64,000 nt of DNA from Prevotella lacticifex (GTDB taxonomy: Bacteria > Bacteroidota > Bacteroidia > Bacteroidales > Bacteroidaceae): positions 992,001-1,056,000 of the forward strand of contig NZ_BPTV01000001.1 of assembly GCF_019973375.1 (NCBI RefSeq). Direction: 5' to 3'. Every line of letters starts with the position of its first letter. The stretch's first letter is position 1. Shown here in pieces: positions 27,559-37,013 of the stretch. A program made the translations under genes and the position numbers. A model generated the notes under the pieces. The model worked only from the letters and a program-made list of their open reading frames with translations. It ran no database searches and had not been told where the DNA came from.

Positions 27559-29763
27559 TCAGTTACCTAACTCCAACTGGTTCTTAACAAGGTTATAGTA
27601 CGCTCCACGCTTTGCTGTCAGAGTCTCATGATTGCCCGTTTCGACGACCTTTCCATGGTCGATGACGACAATCTGGTCGGCATTCCTGACCGTGCTCAGG
27701 CGGTGGGCGACAATGACGACGGTCTTGCCACGATAGAACGTGTCGAGGTTCTCCACGATGGCCCGCTCGTTGTTGGCATCGAGCGAGTTGGTGGCTTCGT
27801 CGAGGAAGATGTAGTCGGGATTCTTGTACACCGCACGGGCGATGAGGATGCGCTGCCGCTGTCCCTGGCTCAGTCCCACGCCGTCACGGCCTATCTTTGT
27901 ATTGTACTTTAACGGCAGTGACATTACATAGTCGTGGATGCACGCTATCCGTGCAGCCTTCAATAAACGTTCCTTGTCGATGTCGCCGTCGTCAACGGCA
28001 ATATTTCTTGCTATGCTCTCCGAGAAGATAACACCATCCTGCATGACAACACCGCACTGGCGACGCCACCATTTCTTGTTGAGCGTGTTGATGTCCGTGC
28101 CACCGATATTGACTTGACCCTCCAAGACGGGATAATAGCCGAGCATAAGCTTGACGAGCGTCGTCTTGCCGCTGCCCGAGGCTCCGACGATGGCCGTCAC
28201 CTTTCCCTTGGGGATGTGTATCGTCACGTCGTCCAAGGTCTTGCGCAAAGCGTGAGGGTCGTACTTGAACATAATGTGCTCGATGTCGATGCCCTTGTTG
28301 TTGTCGGTTAGCGAGGTTCTGAGGCCATTCTTCCCATTCTCGTCCTCAGCGCGGTGAATCTCGTTGATGCGCTCCAAGCTGATTCTTACGTCCTGCAGGG
28401 AATAGAAGAAGTTCATCAGTTGCTCTACAGGCGAATTGAGTTGCCCGATAATGTATTGCACGGCAAGCATCATACCAAGTGTCATTTGCCCATGAATCAC
28501 AGCGGTTGCAGCTACTACCGTGATGATGATGTTCTTCACCTCGTTGATGAAGATGCTTCCTGCCTCCAGTGTCTGTTGCAGTTTGAGCGACTTCATCTGT
28601 ACGCCGAATAGCTCAGCTTGTGTGTCCTCCCATTCCCATCGTCTACGCTGCTCACAATCCTGCAACTTGCTCTCTTGTATGGTTGTTATAAACTCATAAG
28701 TCTTGTTGTTGTTGATGGCTTGTTGCTCAAACAATTCGTAATCAAGCAACTTCCTTCGCTTCAAGAATAAGGCCATCCATACACCATAGAGGATGCTTCC
28801 CAACAAGAAGATAGCAAACACCAACTTATTGTAGAAGAACAAAACCACCGAGAACACCACGAAAGTAAGCATGGCAAAGGTGATGTTGAGCGTCTGCTGT
28901 GTAAGGAAGTTGTTCACTCGGCTATGATCATTCATTCTTTGCATCAAGTCGCCCATTAGTTTTGTGTCAAAGAAAGACATCGGCAACTTCAAGAGTTTGA
29001 TGAAGAAGTCGCTTACTAGAGAGATGTTGATGCGCAGGGAGATATGCAGCAACAGCCATCTGCGGATAAAGTCGATAGCGGTGCGACTGATGGTAAGCAT
29101 CAATTGCCCAAACAAGATAAGCCAGACGAAACCTATGTCTTGGTTCTTGATGCCGACATCCACAATGGATTGGGTAAGGAATGGAAGGACAAGCTGCGAA
29201 AGACTTCCGACTATCAAGCCCAAGATGACTTGTCCGAAATACTTACGGTATTTCTTCACATACCCAAAAAGAAAGTGAAAAGATCTCTTCTCGCTGATTT
29301 TCTTATTGTCTTCCATCTTATGGGTAAAAAAGGTGGGAGTAGTTTCCAAAAACATAGCTATGCCTTTGTCCTGTCCATTAGAGTTTGTACTAATCCAATG
29401 TTTTTTGAACTCTTCAAGACTATAAGTCAGCAATTCTTTTCCTGGGTCGGCAATGTAGAACTTCTTCTCATTTTTTACTCTATATAAGACTACAAAATGA
29501 TTTTGATTCCAATGAAGGATACTTGGTAGAGAGACCTCTGTTAAAGTTTTAACTGTACACTTAACATTTACTACATGAAAGCCCAAACTTGTAGCAGTTT
29601 CGCTGATTCCAAGCATAGAAACTCCTTCCGTTGTAGCAAAACATATTTTTGACAAGGAATCAAGGGAATACTCTTTGCCATAATAGTTACATATCATTTG
29701 TAAACATGCTATGCCACATTGCATACTATCATGTTGTCGTTCTACCTTAAATTTATTCATCAA
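27559..29763 (-). CDS. C39 peptidase-containing ABC exporter (PCAT), module C
   Basis: A 734-aa exporter: C39 peptidase with Cys16 (MQCGIACL), His in NQNHF and Asp in IADPG; transmembrane domain; ATPase with GASGSGKTT, LSQGQRQR, FLDEATNSLD and AHRLSTV. The peptidase domain (about residues 1-150) differs from exporters A and B at many positions, while the last roughly 330 residues are almost identical to exporter B. The peptidase, which reads the leader, has therefore followed the different module C precursor. It lies 21 bp downstream of a DUF6734 gene, within the same operon. Confidence 0.95.
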   Translation of the reverse strand: MMNKFKVERQHDSMQCGIACLQMICNYYGKEYSLDSLSKICFATTEGVSMLGISETATSLGFHVVNVKCTVKTLTEVSLPSILHWNQNHFVVLYRVKNEKKFYIADPGKELLTYSLEEFKKHWISTNSNGQDKGIAMFLETTPTFFTHKMEDNKKISEKRSFHFLFGYVKKYRKYFGQVILGLIVGSLSQLVLPFLTQSIVDVGIKNQDIGFVWLILFGQLMLTISRTAIDFIRRWLLLHISLRINISLVSDFFIKLLKLPMSFFDTKLMGDLMQRMNDHSRVNNFLTQQTLNITFAMLTFVVFSVVLFFYNKLVFAIFLLGSILYGVWMALFLKRRKLLDYELFEQQAINNNKTYEFITTIQESKLQDCEQRRRWEWEDTQAELFGVQMKSLKLQQTLEAGSIFINEVKNIIITVVAATAVIHGQMTLGMMLAVQYIIGQLNSPVEQLMNFFYSLQDVRISLERINEIHRAEDENGKNGLRTSLTDNNKGIDIEHIMFKYDPHALRKTLDDVTIHIPKGKVTAIVGASGSGKTTLVKLMLGYYPVLEGQVNIGGTDINTLNKKWWRRQCGVVMQDGVIFSESIARNIAVDDGDIDKERLLKAARIACIHDYVMSLPLKYNTKIGRDGVGLSQGQRQRILIARAVYKNPDYIFLDEATNSLDANNERAIVENLDTFYRGKTVVIVAHRLSTVRNADQIVVIDHGKVVETGNHETLTAKRGAYYNLVKNQLELGN

Positions 29764-29784
29764 TTTTTTTTATTCTTACTATGT

Positions 29785-31239
29785 CTATGAAAAAACTAAA
29801 ATATTACTGTAAACAAGTGAGCGAAATACCTTATCTACATCTTTCTCATATAGTTTTTTGCTTATGCCTTCACCTTGTTGCTTTACCTCTAAGCAGTTTT
29901 TAATTTCTTTAAAGGTTGCATTTTTTACATTTTGCAAATACCCTATAATTTGCATTTTGACACCTGCTAATAAGAGCTTTTGGGGCTGTCCCAATGTTGC
30001 ATCTGGTGTTATGACAACAGCGAGGTCTTTTATATTCGTAACTTTTCTTAAAATATTATCATCTAGATGGAGTACATTGCGAATTATATCTTCATGTGAA
30101 ATACTTATGATTTTACACTTTGGATTAATCATTACCTTTTTCTCCAAAAGAGAAATATTGCTCCATAATAAGTCTTTGCATTTACTTTGTTCCTGAAATA
30201 TTTCAAGTATATCCTTTGATAATTTTATATTAATCTCATCATAAGCGGTTGATATTTCATGGACTTTAGATTCATTGTTATTTTCCTTTGCTAGTTGTTG
30301 CATAGACTTACTCTTCTCTAAGAAAATTCCAAGCTCTGGAAAATTTATCAATGGTGAGATATTGTGTTCATAACAGTATTTTGTAATATGATTACTTACT
30401 GTCGGATTTATGTAATGCAAGTATTGCGAAACAAACACATATGATCTGAACTGTCGTTTAATTCCTGCAAGCATATGCATGTAACCTGTCTTTGGAGAAC
30501 ATGAAAAATCCATAGGAAGCCAATCGAATTTTGTACTAAGTTTGTCGCCAACAGTGCAGAGACCTATTTCTTTCCTATGTTTTTGGGAAAGAAAGTACAA
30601 AAACAATTGCTCATAGATAGAATTGACAAATCCGTCATTGATTTTTCGCAATGTATCAACATTGGCATGTATAAATTTCTTTATAAGCTCAACATACTCT
30701 TGGATGAAAGAGATGTCTTGTCCTCCTAAAACTCCTGCGTTTATAACTCTAAGAATAGAACTAGACTCTGCAATGTCTTTTATCCATAAAGGAAATTCAC
30801 AACCATAGCTCAACATTTTTTCAAATGTTCTTTTGTTATAATATTGGTCGTCGTACTCTATATTTTGTCCTATGACATCAGACTTCTCTATTTGTGTTGA
30901 GAGTCTATCGAACATAAACCAATCACAATCAACATGCAAAAAGGGAGTTTTTTGTTGAGAATATGTATATATCTTAGGCAAAGCCCAAAGGTTACATCCT
31001 TTGTACTCTTGCATAAAATCTGGAATCACAACCATCTCATCATAAGGAATTTTCAATTTGCTTACAATCTCTTTTACACTACCGTTGCAATATAAGGTGA
31101 CGCTTCCGTAATGTTTTTTGAGAAGAAGGCAGCTTAAAGCCATGCTCTTCCAATTCATGTCAGCAGTAAGAAAACCTGCAGTATCATAAATCGGATTTTT
31201 GTTATCAGCATAACTATAATATGTCTGGACTATTTTCAT
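29785..31239 (-). CDS. DUF6734 putative glycosyltransferase, second copy (module C)
   Basis: A 484-aa protein. The N-terminal 300 residues have the DUF6734 pattern: SMALSCLLLKKHYGSVTLYC, then LWALPKIYTYSQQKTPFLHV and DCDWFMF, a DxD-type motif as in GT-A glycosyltransferases that bind a metal and nucleotide sugar. The last roughly 160 residues are an extra domain ending in a winged-helix-like segment (MQIIGYLQNVKNATFKEIKN). No signal peptide, so cytoplasmic. Its start overlaps the stop of the upstream paralogue (ATGA). Located between the maturase and exporter genes, it probably modifies the peptide before export; the sugar and acceptor are unknown. Confidence 0.75.
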   Translation of the reverse strand: MKIVQTYYSYADNKNPIYDTAGFLTADMNWKSMALSCLLLKKHYGSVTLYCNGSVKEIVSKLKIPYDEMVVIPDFMQEYKGCNLWALPKIYTYSQQKTPFLHVDCDWFMFDRLSTQIEKSDVIGQNIEYDDQYYNKRTFEKMLSYGCEFPLWIKDIAESSSILRVINAGVLGGQDISFIQEYVELIKKFIHANVDTLRKINDGFVNSIYEQLFLYFLSQKHRKEIGLCTVGDKLSTKFDWLPMDFSCSPKTGYMHMLAGIKRQFRSYVFVSQYLHYINPTVSNHITKYCYEHNISPLINFPELGIFLEKSKSMQQLAKENNNESKVHEISTAYDEINIKLSKDILEIFQEQSKCKDLLWSNISLLEKKVMINPKCKIISISHEDIIRNVLHLDDNILRKVTNIKDLAVVITPDATLGQPQKLLLAGVKMQIIGYLQNVKNATFKEIKNCLEVKQQGEGISKKLYEKDVDKVFRSLVYSNILVFS

Positions 31240-32675
31240 TTTCTTTCAATATTTATAATTCCGTCAAAAACGCATTGTCTTATAAAAGTGTTTAAATCAG
31301 AATCTTTTTCTAATGCTTTACCATATGCTTGAAGCAGAAGTAAGTTTGCATTTTCTTCTCTAAGAAGTTCTTTAAGAAATTGCACTTTCTTATAAGACCA
31401 AACAAACTCATCTACTTTGTTCAATATAGGGTTGTAAACCCATAGAATGCATTTGGATTGTTTATAATGCTTAGACTTAAATACAAGTAAATCAAGCAGG
31501 GATTCTTTGCATTCAATAAACTTTAAAGTATGAGACAATTTCATTTCTATTTTATGCTCATCAGATATTAACGAATTTTGAAGCATTTTTATCATTTGTA
31601 TTTGGTGTTGCTGTATCTTGATAAGCTCTTTTCTGTTTTTTAGAAAAATATTCTTGTAGTTTTCCTTTAAAGTTTCGTATGCATTTAATTCCTCAGATTC
31701 CAACTTCGTTAAGTTTGTTAAAATTTTTAGCTTTTCCAATCTTAAAGATTTCTTTGATACCAAGTCACTACTAAATATTGGGCAATCTATTCCTATCTCG
31801 GCACAAGCTGTAAGAATTTGCTTGTATTCCTTAGGAAAATCATTTAACATATTATAAACAATAAACCTATTGCAACGAATATTATCTTTGTATTCCATAA
31901 CATGCATATATTTCAAAGGTGTTCCAGAAACAGTTTGTGTCGGAACAGTAGCATCTTGCATGTCAAAATCAGTAATTACTTTTTTATAGTATGTACACAC
32001 CTCTTTATGCTCAAAAGTGGTCATTCCATAATATAGCCATTGTTCAAAAACTACATTGTATAAAAATTTGCGAGAAGCTTTATCTAAATTACCTTTATTC
32101 TTTGAAACAAAATTTATAATATTATTAATATATCGCTGCAAGAACAATAGGTCATTTCCACCAATAATCCCTGCATTAAATGAGGATATATATTTGTCCC
32201 CAATACAATGTTGCATTATGTACTGTGGCAGTTGGATATTATCCTTTTTTATTTCATTGAATACTTCTCTATAAAAGTTAGAGTCTCTTTCTTTATGTTG
32301 AGCCACCAATGGAGCTTTCAATAAAGCTTCAGGTATTGGAGTCCACATAAAAATATCGGAATCTATATGTAAAAATGGCTCTTTTTGTCTTTGATAAGTT
32401 AAAATCTTGGGCCAACAATAAAACCATTCATTGTAATCACCGTTGTAATCACAAATATAATATTTGTCATATGGCAACTTAAACAAATCTTTCAAGATGT
32501 GAACAATTGTTTCATTACCATAAAACAACAAGCGTAATGTAGGGTTATTACGCTTGAGAAGTAAACAACTATATGCAATTGATAACCAAAATACAAATGA
32601 AGATAAGTAGCCCCCTCTATAATTTAAATTTTGGGGTGTTATACGTTTGTTGAAAAATGATTGAATAATATTCAT
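31236..32675 (-). CDS. DUF6734 putative glycosyltransferase, first copy (module C)
   Basis: A 479-aa paralogue of the neighbouring gene: SIAYSCLLLKRNNPTLRLLF, WPKILTYQRQKEPFLHI and DSDIFMW as the DxD-type motif. An Ala/Glu/Lys-rich helical region (about 300-390) precedes a C-terminal domain with FLKELLREENANLLLLQAYG. It begins four bases after the radical SAM gene stop, showing tight operon packing. Sequence identity between the two DUF6734 proteins is low outside the motifs, so they may act in sequence or as a heteromeric pair. The glycosyltransferase call rests on the family and motif; activity is inference. Confidence 0.75.
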   Translation of the reverse strand: MNIIQSFFNKRITPQNLNYRGGYLSSFVFWLSIAYSCLLLKRNNPTLRLLFYGNETIVHILKDLFKLPYDKYYICDYNGDYNEWFYCWPKILTYQRQKEPFLHIDSDIFMWTPIPEALLKAPLVAQHKERDSNFYREVFNEIKKDNIQLPQYIMQHCIGDKYISSFNAGIIGGNDLLFLQRYINNIINFVSKNKGNLDKASRKFLYNVVFEQWLYYGMTTFEHKEVCTYYKKVITDFDMQDATVPTQTVSGTPLKYMHVMEYKDNIRCNRFIVYNMLNDFPKEYKQILTACAEIGIDCPIFSSDLVSKKSLRLEKLKILTNLTKLESEELNAYETLKENYKNIFLKNRKELIKIQQHQIQMIKMLQNSLISDEHKIEMKLSHTLKFIECKESLLDLLVFKSKHYKQSKCILWVYNPILNKVDEFVWSYKKVQFLKELLREENANLLLLQAYGKALEKDSDLNTFIRQCVFDGIINIERK

Positions 32676-32679
32676 CTTT

Positions 32680-34023
32680 TTATTTCTTTATTTTTGATAT
32701 ATAATCCAAATATATCCGATCTTCAATATTGTATATGAAAGAAGGACATCGTGGTTCTTTTTCCAATAAGCCAAGTGGACATAGACCTCCGCAAAGAGGG
32801 TAAAACTTACATTTGTTGCAAGGATGTACTCGTTTTTCAAGTAACATTTGAGGAACATCATGCAAACAACTACGCTTATTCGGAACTATTATTTTTTGTT
32901 CTACATTTCCCAAAACGAAACCTTTAGACTTATAATACTCGGAATAAGAGGTCTCTGAACAATCCAGAATATTTCCATCAGCATCATACATTTCTGCATC
33001 ATTGTCTGTTCCTATACATTGGTAAGGAGCAACTCTTTTCGGAAGAATTGTAACCTTGAAATTATGATTTATCATATAGTCTATATGTTTTGAAGACAAC
33101 TTTCCTAACAATTTATGTCCTAGCATACTACCTGCTCCATTGTTAGACCATGAGACAACAGGGCTTGTATAGAAAATAATCTTATCCTGCATATTATGCT
33201 TATATAGCATTTCCAACAAAGGCATAACCCCTTCAATATTTCTTTCATCTACATTGCATCTAATGCTAATCACACATGTATTTTTATCATAGAAAGGGGA
33301 TTGAGTGATAGCCTTTAAATTGTTGAAGATTATATCGAAAGAACCAATTCCGCTTGTCGTTACTCTTCTTTTGTCATGAAATTCCTTGCTACCATCAAGA
33401 GTAATTTCTATACGATACACATTGAATTCTTCCTTCAGTATTTTGTATATAGAAGGAGACAATGCGTAACCATTAGTTGTTATATGTCCTGTATATTTTA
33501 GGTTACGACTAATTGCAATATCTTTCAATTGTTCATTTAACTTTTTCATCTTGGAAAAAGCCATCAATGGCTCACCACCAAACCATCCTATCTCTAACGA
33601 CTTTGTATCTTTTAGGGATATTTTTTGCTTGATTCGACAAACTATTTGCTCTATCAAGCTATCCGTTAAAAACTTGCGAGAATGAGTTTGTCCGCAATAG
33701 TCGCAAGCAAGTTGACAAGCGGCTGTTGGTTGGATTGACACATACAATCGATCAGTGGATTTTTTTGATAATTGCACTTTATTTTCCTTGTTGATTTCAT
33801 CTAATTCATCTTCTGTACTTGGAACAAGAACTTTCTCTGATATTAAAATTTCCAATACTTTTGGCTGAAGAGTGGTAAATTTTCCATTCTCAACTATAGA
33901 AAAAACTTTTTTAGAGACTAAAATGTTTTTGCCTGTTCGTCCAGAAAACAGCAAACAAATTTCCTGACCACTAGAAGTGCGTTTAGAAACAGCAAAGGTG
34001 TATTTTGATAATATGTAATTCAT
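32680..34023 (-). CDS. Radical SAM/SPASM peptide maturase (module C)
   Basis: A 447-aa enzyme: an N-terminal domain of about 100 residues (MNYILSKYTFAVSKRTSSGQ, perhaps for leader binding), cluster motif CQLACDYC, WFGGEPLMAF for SAM binding and a SPASM-type C-terminus (ILDCSET, CNKCKFYPLCGGLCP, RCPSF). It lies about 90 bp downstream of the 53-aa precursor and is followed immediately by two DUF6734 genes. It presumably modifies the Cys-containing core. It is only distantly similar to the module A and B maturases, showing that the maturation cassette is module specific. Confidence 0.9.
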   Translation of the reverse strand: MNYILSKYTFAVSKRTSSGQEICLLFSGRTGKNILVSKKVFSIVENGKFTTLQPKVLEILISEKVLVPSTEDELDEINKENKVQLSKKSTDRLYVSIQPTAACQLACDYCGQTHSRKFLTDSLIEQIVCRIKQKISLKDTKSLEIGWFGGEPLMAFSKMKKLNEQLKDIAISRNLKYTGHITTNGYALSPSIYKILKEEFNVYRIEITLDGSKEFHDKRRVTTSGIGSFDIIFNNLKAITQSPFYDKNTCVISIRCNVDERNIEGVMPLLEMLYKHNMQDKIIFYTSPVVSWSNNGAGSMLGHKLLGKLSSKHIDYMINHNFKVTILPKRVAPYQCIGTDNDAEMYDADGNILDCSETSYSEYYKSKGFVLGNVEQKIIVPNKRSCLHDVPQMLLEKRVHPCNKCKFYPLCGGLCPLGLLEKEPRCPSFIYNIEDRIYLDYISKIKK

Positions 34024-34111
34024 TTCTATTCGTTTGTAAAAACGAGAGTTGACTTTTTATGTCAAACCAGACACAAAAGGCCAACACTCAAAAACATACT
34101 AATGTACCATT

Positions 34112-34273
34112 TTAGGCACAATTGCCAAATGAACAGTTGTTGTAACCGCCAAAGCAGACAAACTTGCCGCCATAAATGTCATCAGCACGTTCATCATCAA
34201 GGACAATGCACTCATCCTCTAATCCACGAAGCCCCATTTTTTCTGAGAGCTTCAGCAAATTGTTTGTTTCCAT
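34112..34273 (-). CDS. RiPP precursor peptide, 53 aa (module C)
   Basis: A short gene: leader METNNLLKLSEKMGLRGLED followed by an acidic stretch ending DDIYGG (Gly35-Gly36). The 17-residue core is KFVCFGGYNNCSFGNCA with Cys40, Cys47 and Cys52. Double glycine suits the downstream C39 exporter. The core also contains Ser, Tyr and Asn residues that the two DUF6734 proteins could glycosylate. Very short core, Cys at every 5-7 residues. Placement between barrel and maturase matches other modules. Not recognised as a known peptide. Confidence 0.8.
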   Translation of the reverse strand: METNNLLKLSEKMGLRGLEDECIVLDDERADDIYGGKFVCFGGYNNCSFGNCA

Positions 34274-34330
34274 AATGTATAAAAATTACATCATATTCCT
34301 ACTCTTTTAAAGATTTTCGGATACCTCTTT

Positions 34331-36646
34331 TTATCTTTCGAATCTGCTTATTTCCTCATTACCTGCACCTTTTCCTTTGTATCGGTTTCTTGAAGTATTG
34401 AAGTTATACTGCAATGTCAAGAGTAAGGCACGGCTATCGCTCGTCATATTTTGCCAAAGCTTCACATCCTTGTTGTAGAATGTTACATTACGATCGCTCT
34501 TGTTGAAAATGTCATCAGCTTCAAGCGACACGGAGAAATGGTCTCTACAGAAGGCTTTGTAAAGTTTGGCATTGAGGTACGAGGAAGAACCGAGCTTCAT
34601 ATTGTCCTTGTTACCACGGCTGTTCCATTCCATGTCGATGTTCATCCAAATGTCACCAGGCAGATGGATAGCATTCTGGAACTGTACTATACCCAAAGGA
34701 TTGCCGAAAGATTTACACTCCCCCATAAACACTCCTGTAAACCACTGTTTAACGATGCCAGCATTTACCTTAGGCTCCCAAATTCCAACCTTAAATTGTG
34801 CACCAACGAAAGCTTGCAACTCTTCTATCTTTGGAGTGTTCTCCTTTGTGAGCAGCTTCACCTCTCCGTCCTCTCCATAAGATTTCGTAGTTTGGATGAA
34901 GGCATCCTTTCTATGCTCGTAGGCAATTTTGGCAAAGAATTGCTTCCATGCACCCATCAACTCCACAGAATGAATCTTCATAGGGGATAGATAAGGATTG
35001 CCACTTTCCAAGGTCAAGCGATTGACATAACCGACTGTTCCATCAAGGTCATCGTATGATGGACGTTGTGTCTTGCTTGTGTAGCTCAATGATAATTGCG
35101 TTTTTCCAATCTCTGTAGAAATAGACAAAGAAGGAAACACGTTGTTGTAAGTCTTGTTTTGGTCTTCCTTGAGTTGGCCATTTTCTGTGTATTTGAAGTT
35201 GACATGCTCGTAACGAAGTCCTGCCTCTATGGCAACCTTTCCGAACTGCTGACCAATTGAGAGAAAACCAGCAATGTTCTTCTCGTCGCTCTTGGTGTTG
35301 CTATTTCCGATAGTAGCCATGTTGATGTTGAAATCATTCAATGTCTGTGAAACGGTGTATTCATTACCCATCTCAAGTTGTCCATTCCACAGAGGATGGC
35401 TGAATACCAGTTTCTCGGCAAACATTCGTGAGTGTCCGACACCATTGGATGTAACCACATCGTCCTCACTGTTTATGTTTGTCTCTGACAGATTAGAAGT
35501 TTTGCGCCTCTTTCTCCACATGTAGTCCATGTTAAAATCAATGCCAAGTTTGCCCACTTCTCCATAGTAATAGATGTTGGCATGATGCTTAGGCACAGCA
35601 TGTGTCCTGTTGAATCCTACGGTGGAAACCATATCCCTTAGAGTTCCATTAGCATATGAAGTGGATTGGTAATCGGGAGTTTCCTTTTGTAATCCCGCAC
35701 CATTCACATAATAAGCGCCGATGGAATGATGTTCGTTGAGCATCCAAGACAATCCAAACTTACCGAAGAACTCATTGTTTCTCATTCGGCCAATGCTTTC
35801 TATGTTTTGAAGCCAATTGGTAGAGGCTCTCGTTTCCATATCCGTGACTCCATGGCTATAGAATTTTCCTCCATAATAATTCAGGTTGGTGAATACTTCC
35901 AAACCTCCTATGCGGTATTTCAAGTTTACTTGCTCCATGCTCGAAAAATAGTGTCGGAAGCCATTTTGGGCACGAAGGGTTCCACCCAAGCCTTCACCTT
36001 GTGATGGCTTGGTACGGATACGAATGACAGATTTTACAGAAGCATCGTATTTGGCGCCAGGATTGGTGATAACCTCTACGTTCTTAATGTCTTGCGAGTT
36101 GAGTTGCACAAGTTCATTTTTGTCTTGTACTACACGCCCATTGATATAGATAAGTGGCGTACCCTTGCCGAATACCTCAAAGTTGCCGTCTCTTCCTGTA
36201 ACCATTGGCACTTGTCTCAGCACATCATTTGCAGTGCCAGCATGAGAAAGTTGGGTATTAGCGACGGTTGTCACCAGGGCATTGCCCTTGATGGCGGTAA
36301 CAGGGCGTGATGATTTCACCACCACTTCGCCGAGCATCTTGCTGTCCTCTTCCATTGTGATGACACCCACATTCTCGCCAATGCAATCCTTGCAGGTGGG
36401 CTTATAACCCACGGATGTCACCTTGATTATTCCACCATTGCAGGAAGAGTCGATGAAGAAGCGTCCATCCTCTGCACTCACCGTTCCCTTGACGAAAGCG
36501 GAGTCTAGTCTGCTCAAAAGTACGACATTGGCAAAAGCCAGAGGCTCGCCCTTGTCATCCACTACTTTCCCAGTGATACTCTGTGCCATCGTCGGGGTGA
36601 TTACAGATAGGCACAAGGCCATCGTTAGAATCACCTTATTATTCAT
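34331..36646 (-). CDS. Outer-membrane beta-barrel protein (module C)
   Basis: A 771-aa protein with signal peptide (MNNKVILTMALCLSVITPTMAQ), carboxypeptidase-regulatory-like domain (about 23-105), linker LGEVVVKSSRPV, plug-like segment (about 120-210; DVLRQVPMVTGRDGNFEVFG, TPLIYINGRVV) and a barrel ending YKGKGAGNEEISRF. It is the closest relative of the module B barrel. The start at 36646 puts a signal peptide at the N-terminus; a longer in-frame start at 36697 adds a charged extension that does not fit. The GAAATAGAC boxes found elsewhere are absent directly upstream, but a -7 like TACCTTTG (minus strand) lies at 36721-36728. Confidence 0.87.
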   Translation of the reverse strand: MNNKVILTMALCLSVITPTMAQSITGKVVDDKGEPLAFANVVLLSRLDSAFVKGTVSAEDGRFFIDSSCNGGIIKVTSVGYKPTCKDCIGENVGVITMEEDSKMLGEVVVKSSRPVTAIKGNALVTTVANTQLSHAGTANDVLRQVPMVTGRDGNFEVFGKGTPLIYINGRVVQDKNELVQLNSQDIKNVEVITNPGAKYDASVKSVIRIRTKPSQGEGLGGTLRAQNGFRHYFSSMEQVNLKYRIGGLEVFTNLNYYGGKFYSHGVTDMETRASTNWLQNIESIGRMRNNEFFGKFGLSWMLNEHHSIGAYYVNGAGLQKETPDYQSTSYANGTLRDMVSTVGFNRTHAVPKHHANIYYYGEVGKLGIDFNMDYMWRKRRKTSNLSETNINSEDDVVTSNGVGHSRMFAEKLVFSHPLWNGQLEMGNEYTVSQTLNDFNINMATIGNSNTKSDEKNIAGFLSIGQQFGKVAIEAGLRYEHVNFKYTENGQLKEDQNKTYNNVFPSLSISTEIGKTQLSLSYTSKTQRPSYDDLDGTVGYVNRLTLESGNPYLSPMKIHSVELMGAWKQFFAKIAYEHRKDAFIQTTKSYGEDGEVKLLTKENTPKIEELQAFVGAQFKVGIWEPKVNAGIVKQWFTGVFMGECKSFGNPLGIVQFQNAIHLPGDIWMNIDMEWNSRGNKDNMKLGSSSYLNAKLYKAFCRDHFSVSLEADDIFNKSDRNVTFYNKDVKLWQNMTSDSRALLLTLQYNFNTSRNRYKGKGAGNEEISRFER

Positions 36647-36720
36647 TGTATAATTATTTTTTATTGTTTCATCTATTATGTTCTTATCAATCCTCACAGT
36701 ATATAAGGAATATGACGTTG

Positions 36721-36728
36721 CAAAGGTA
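36721..36728 (-). promoter_or_regulatory. Possible -7 element upstream of the module C barrel
   Basis: TACCTTTG on the minus strand, about 75 bases before the ATG at 36646. No convincing -33 TTTG at 19-20 bases. Alternatively module C is read from the boxed promoter at 38103-38229 through DUF3244 and the exporter scrap. Confidence 0.35.
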
Positions 36729-37013
36729 CTGTATAAAATTACAGCGTATTTGCAGAAATATTAAAATTGTGTTACATAAACCTCAAATCCGCAACCCTAC
36801 TAAAAGTCTCAGAGCGTTGTGGTTAAAACCGCCAAGAATGCGATTTCTCTTGTTCGGACAGGCTTTTTACCATGTGTTGGCTGATATGCGAGCATAATGC
36901 CCCCTTACCCCCATTGGGGATTACAAACGACAGTCCCTCCAAAACGTTTGGCTTATCCGTAACTGGCATTGAATATTGTCCGGTAGTGCAACCATCTGTC
37001 CTTCGTGAGATGT

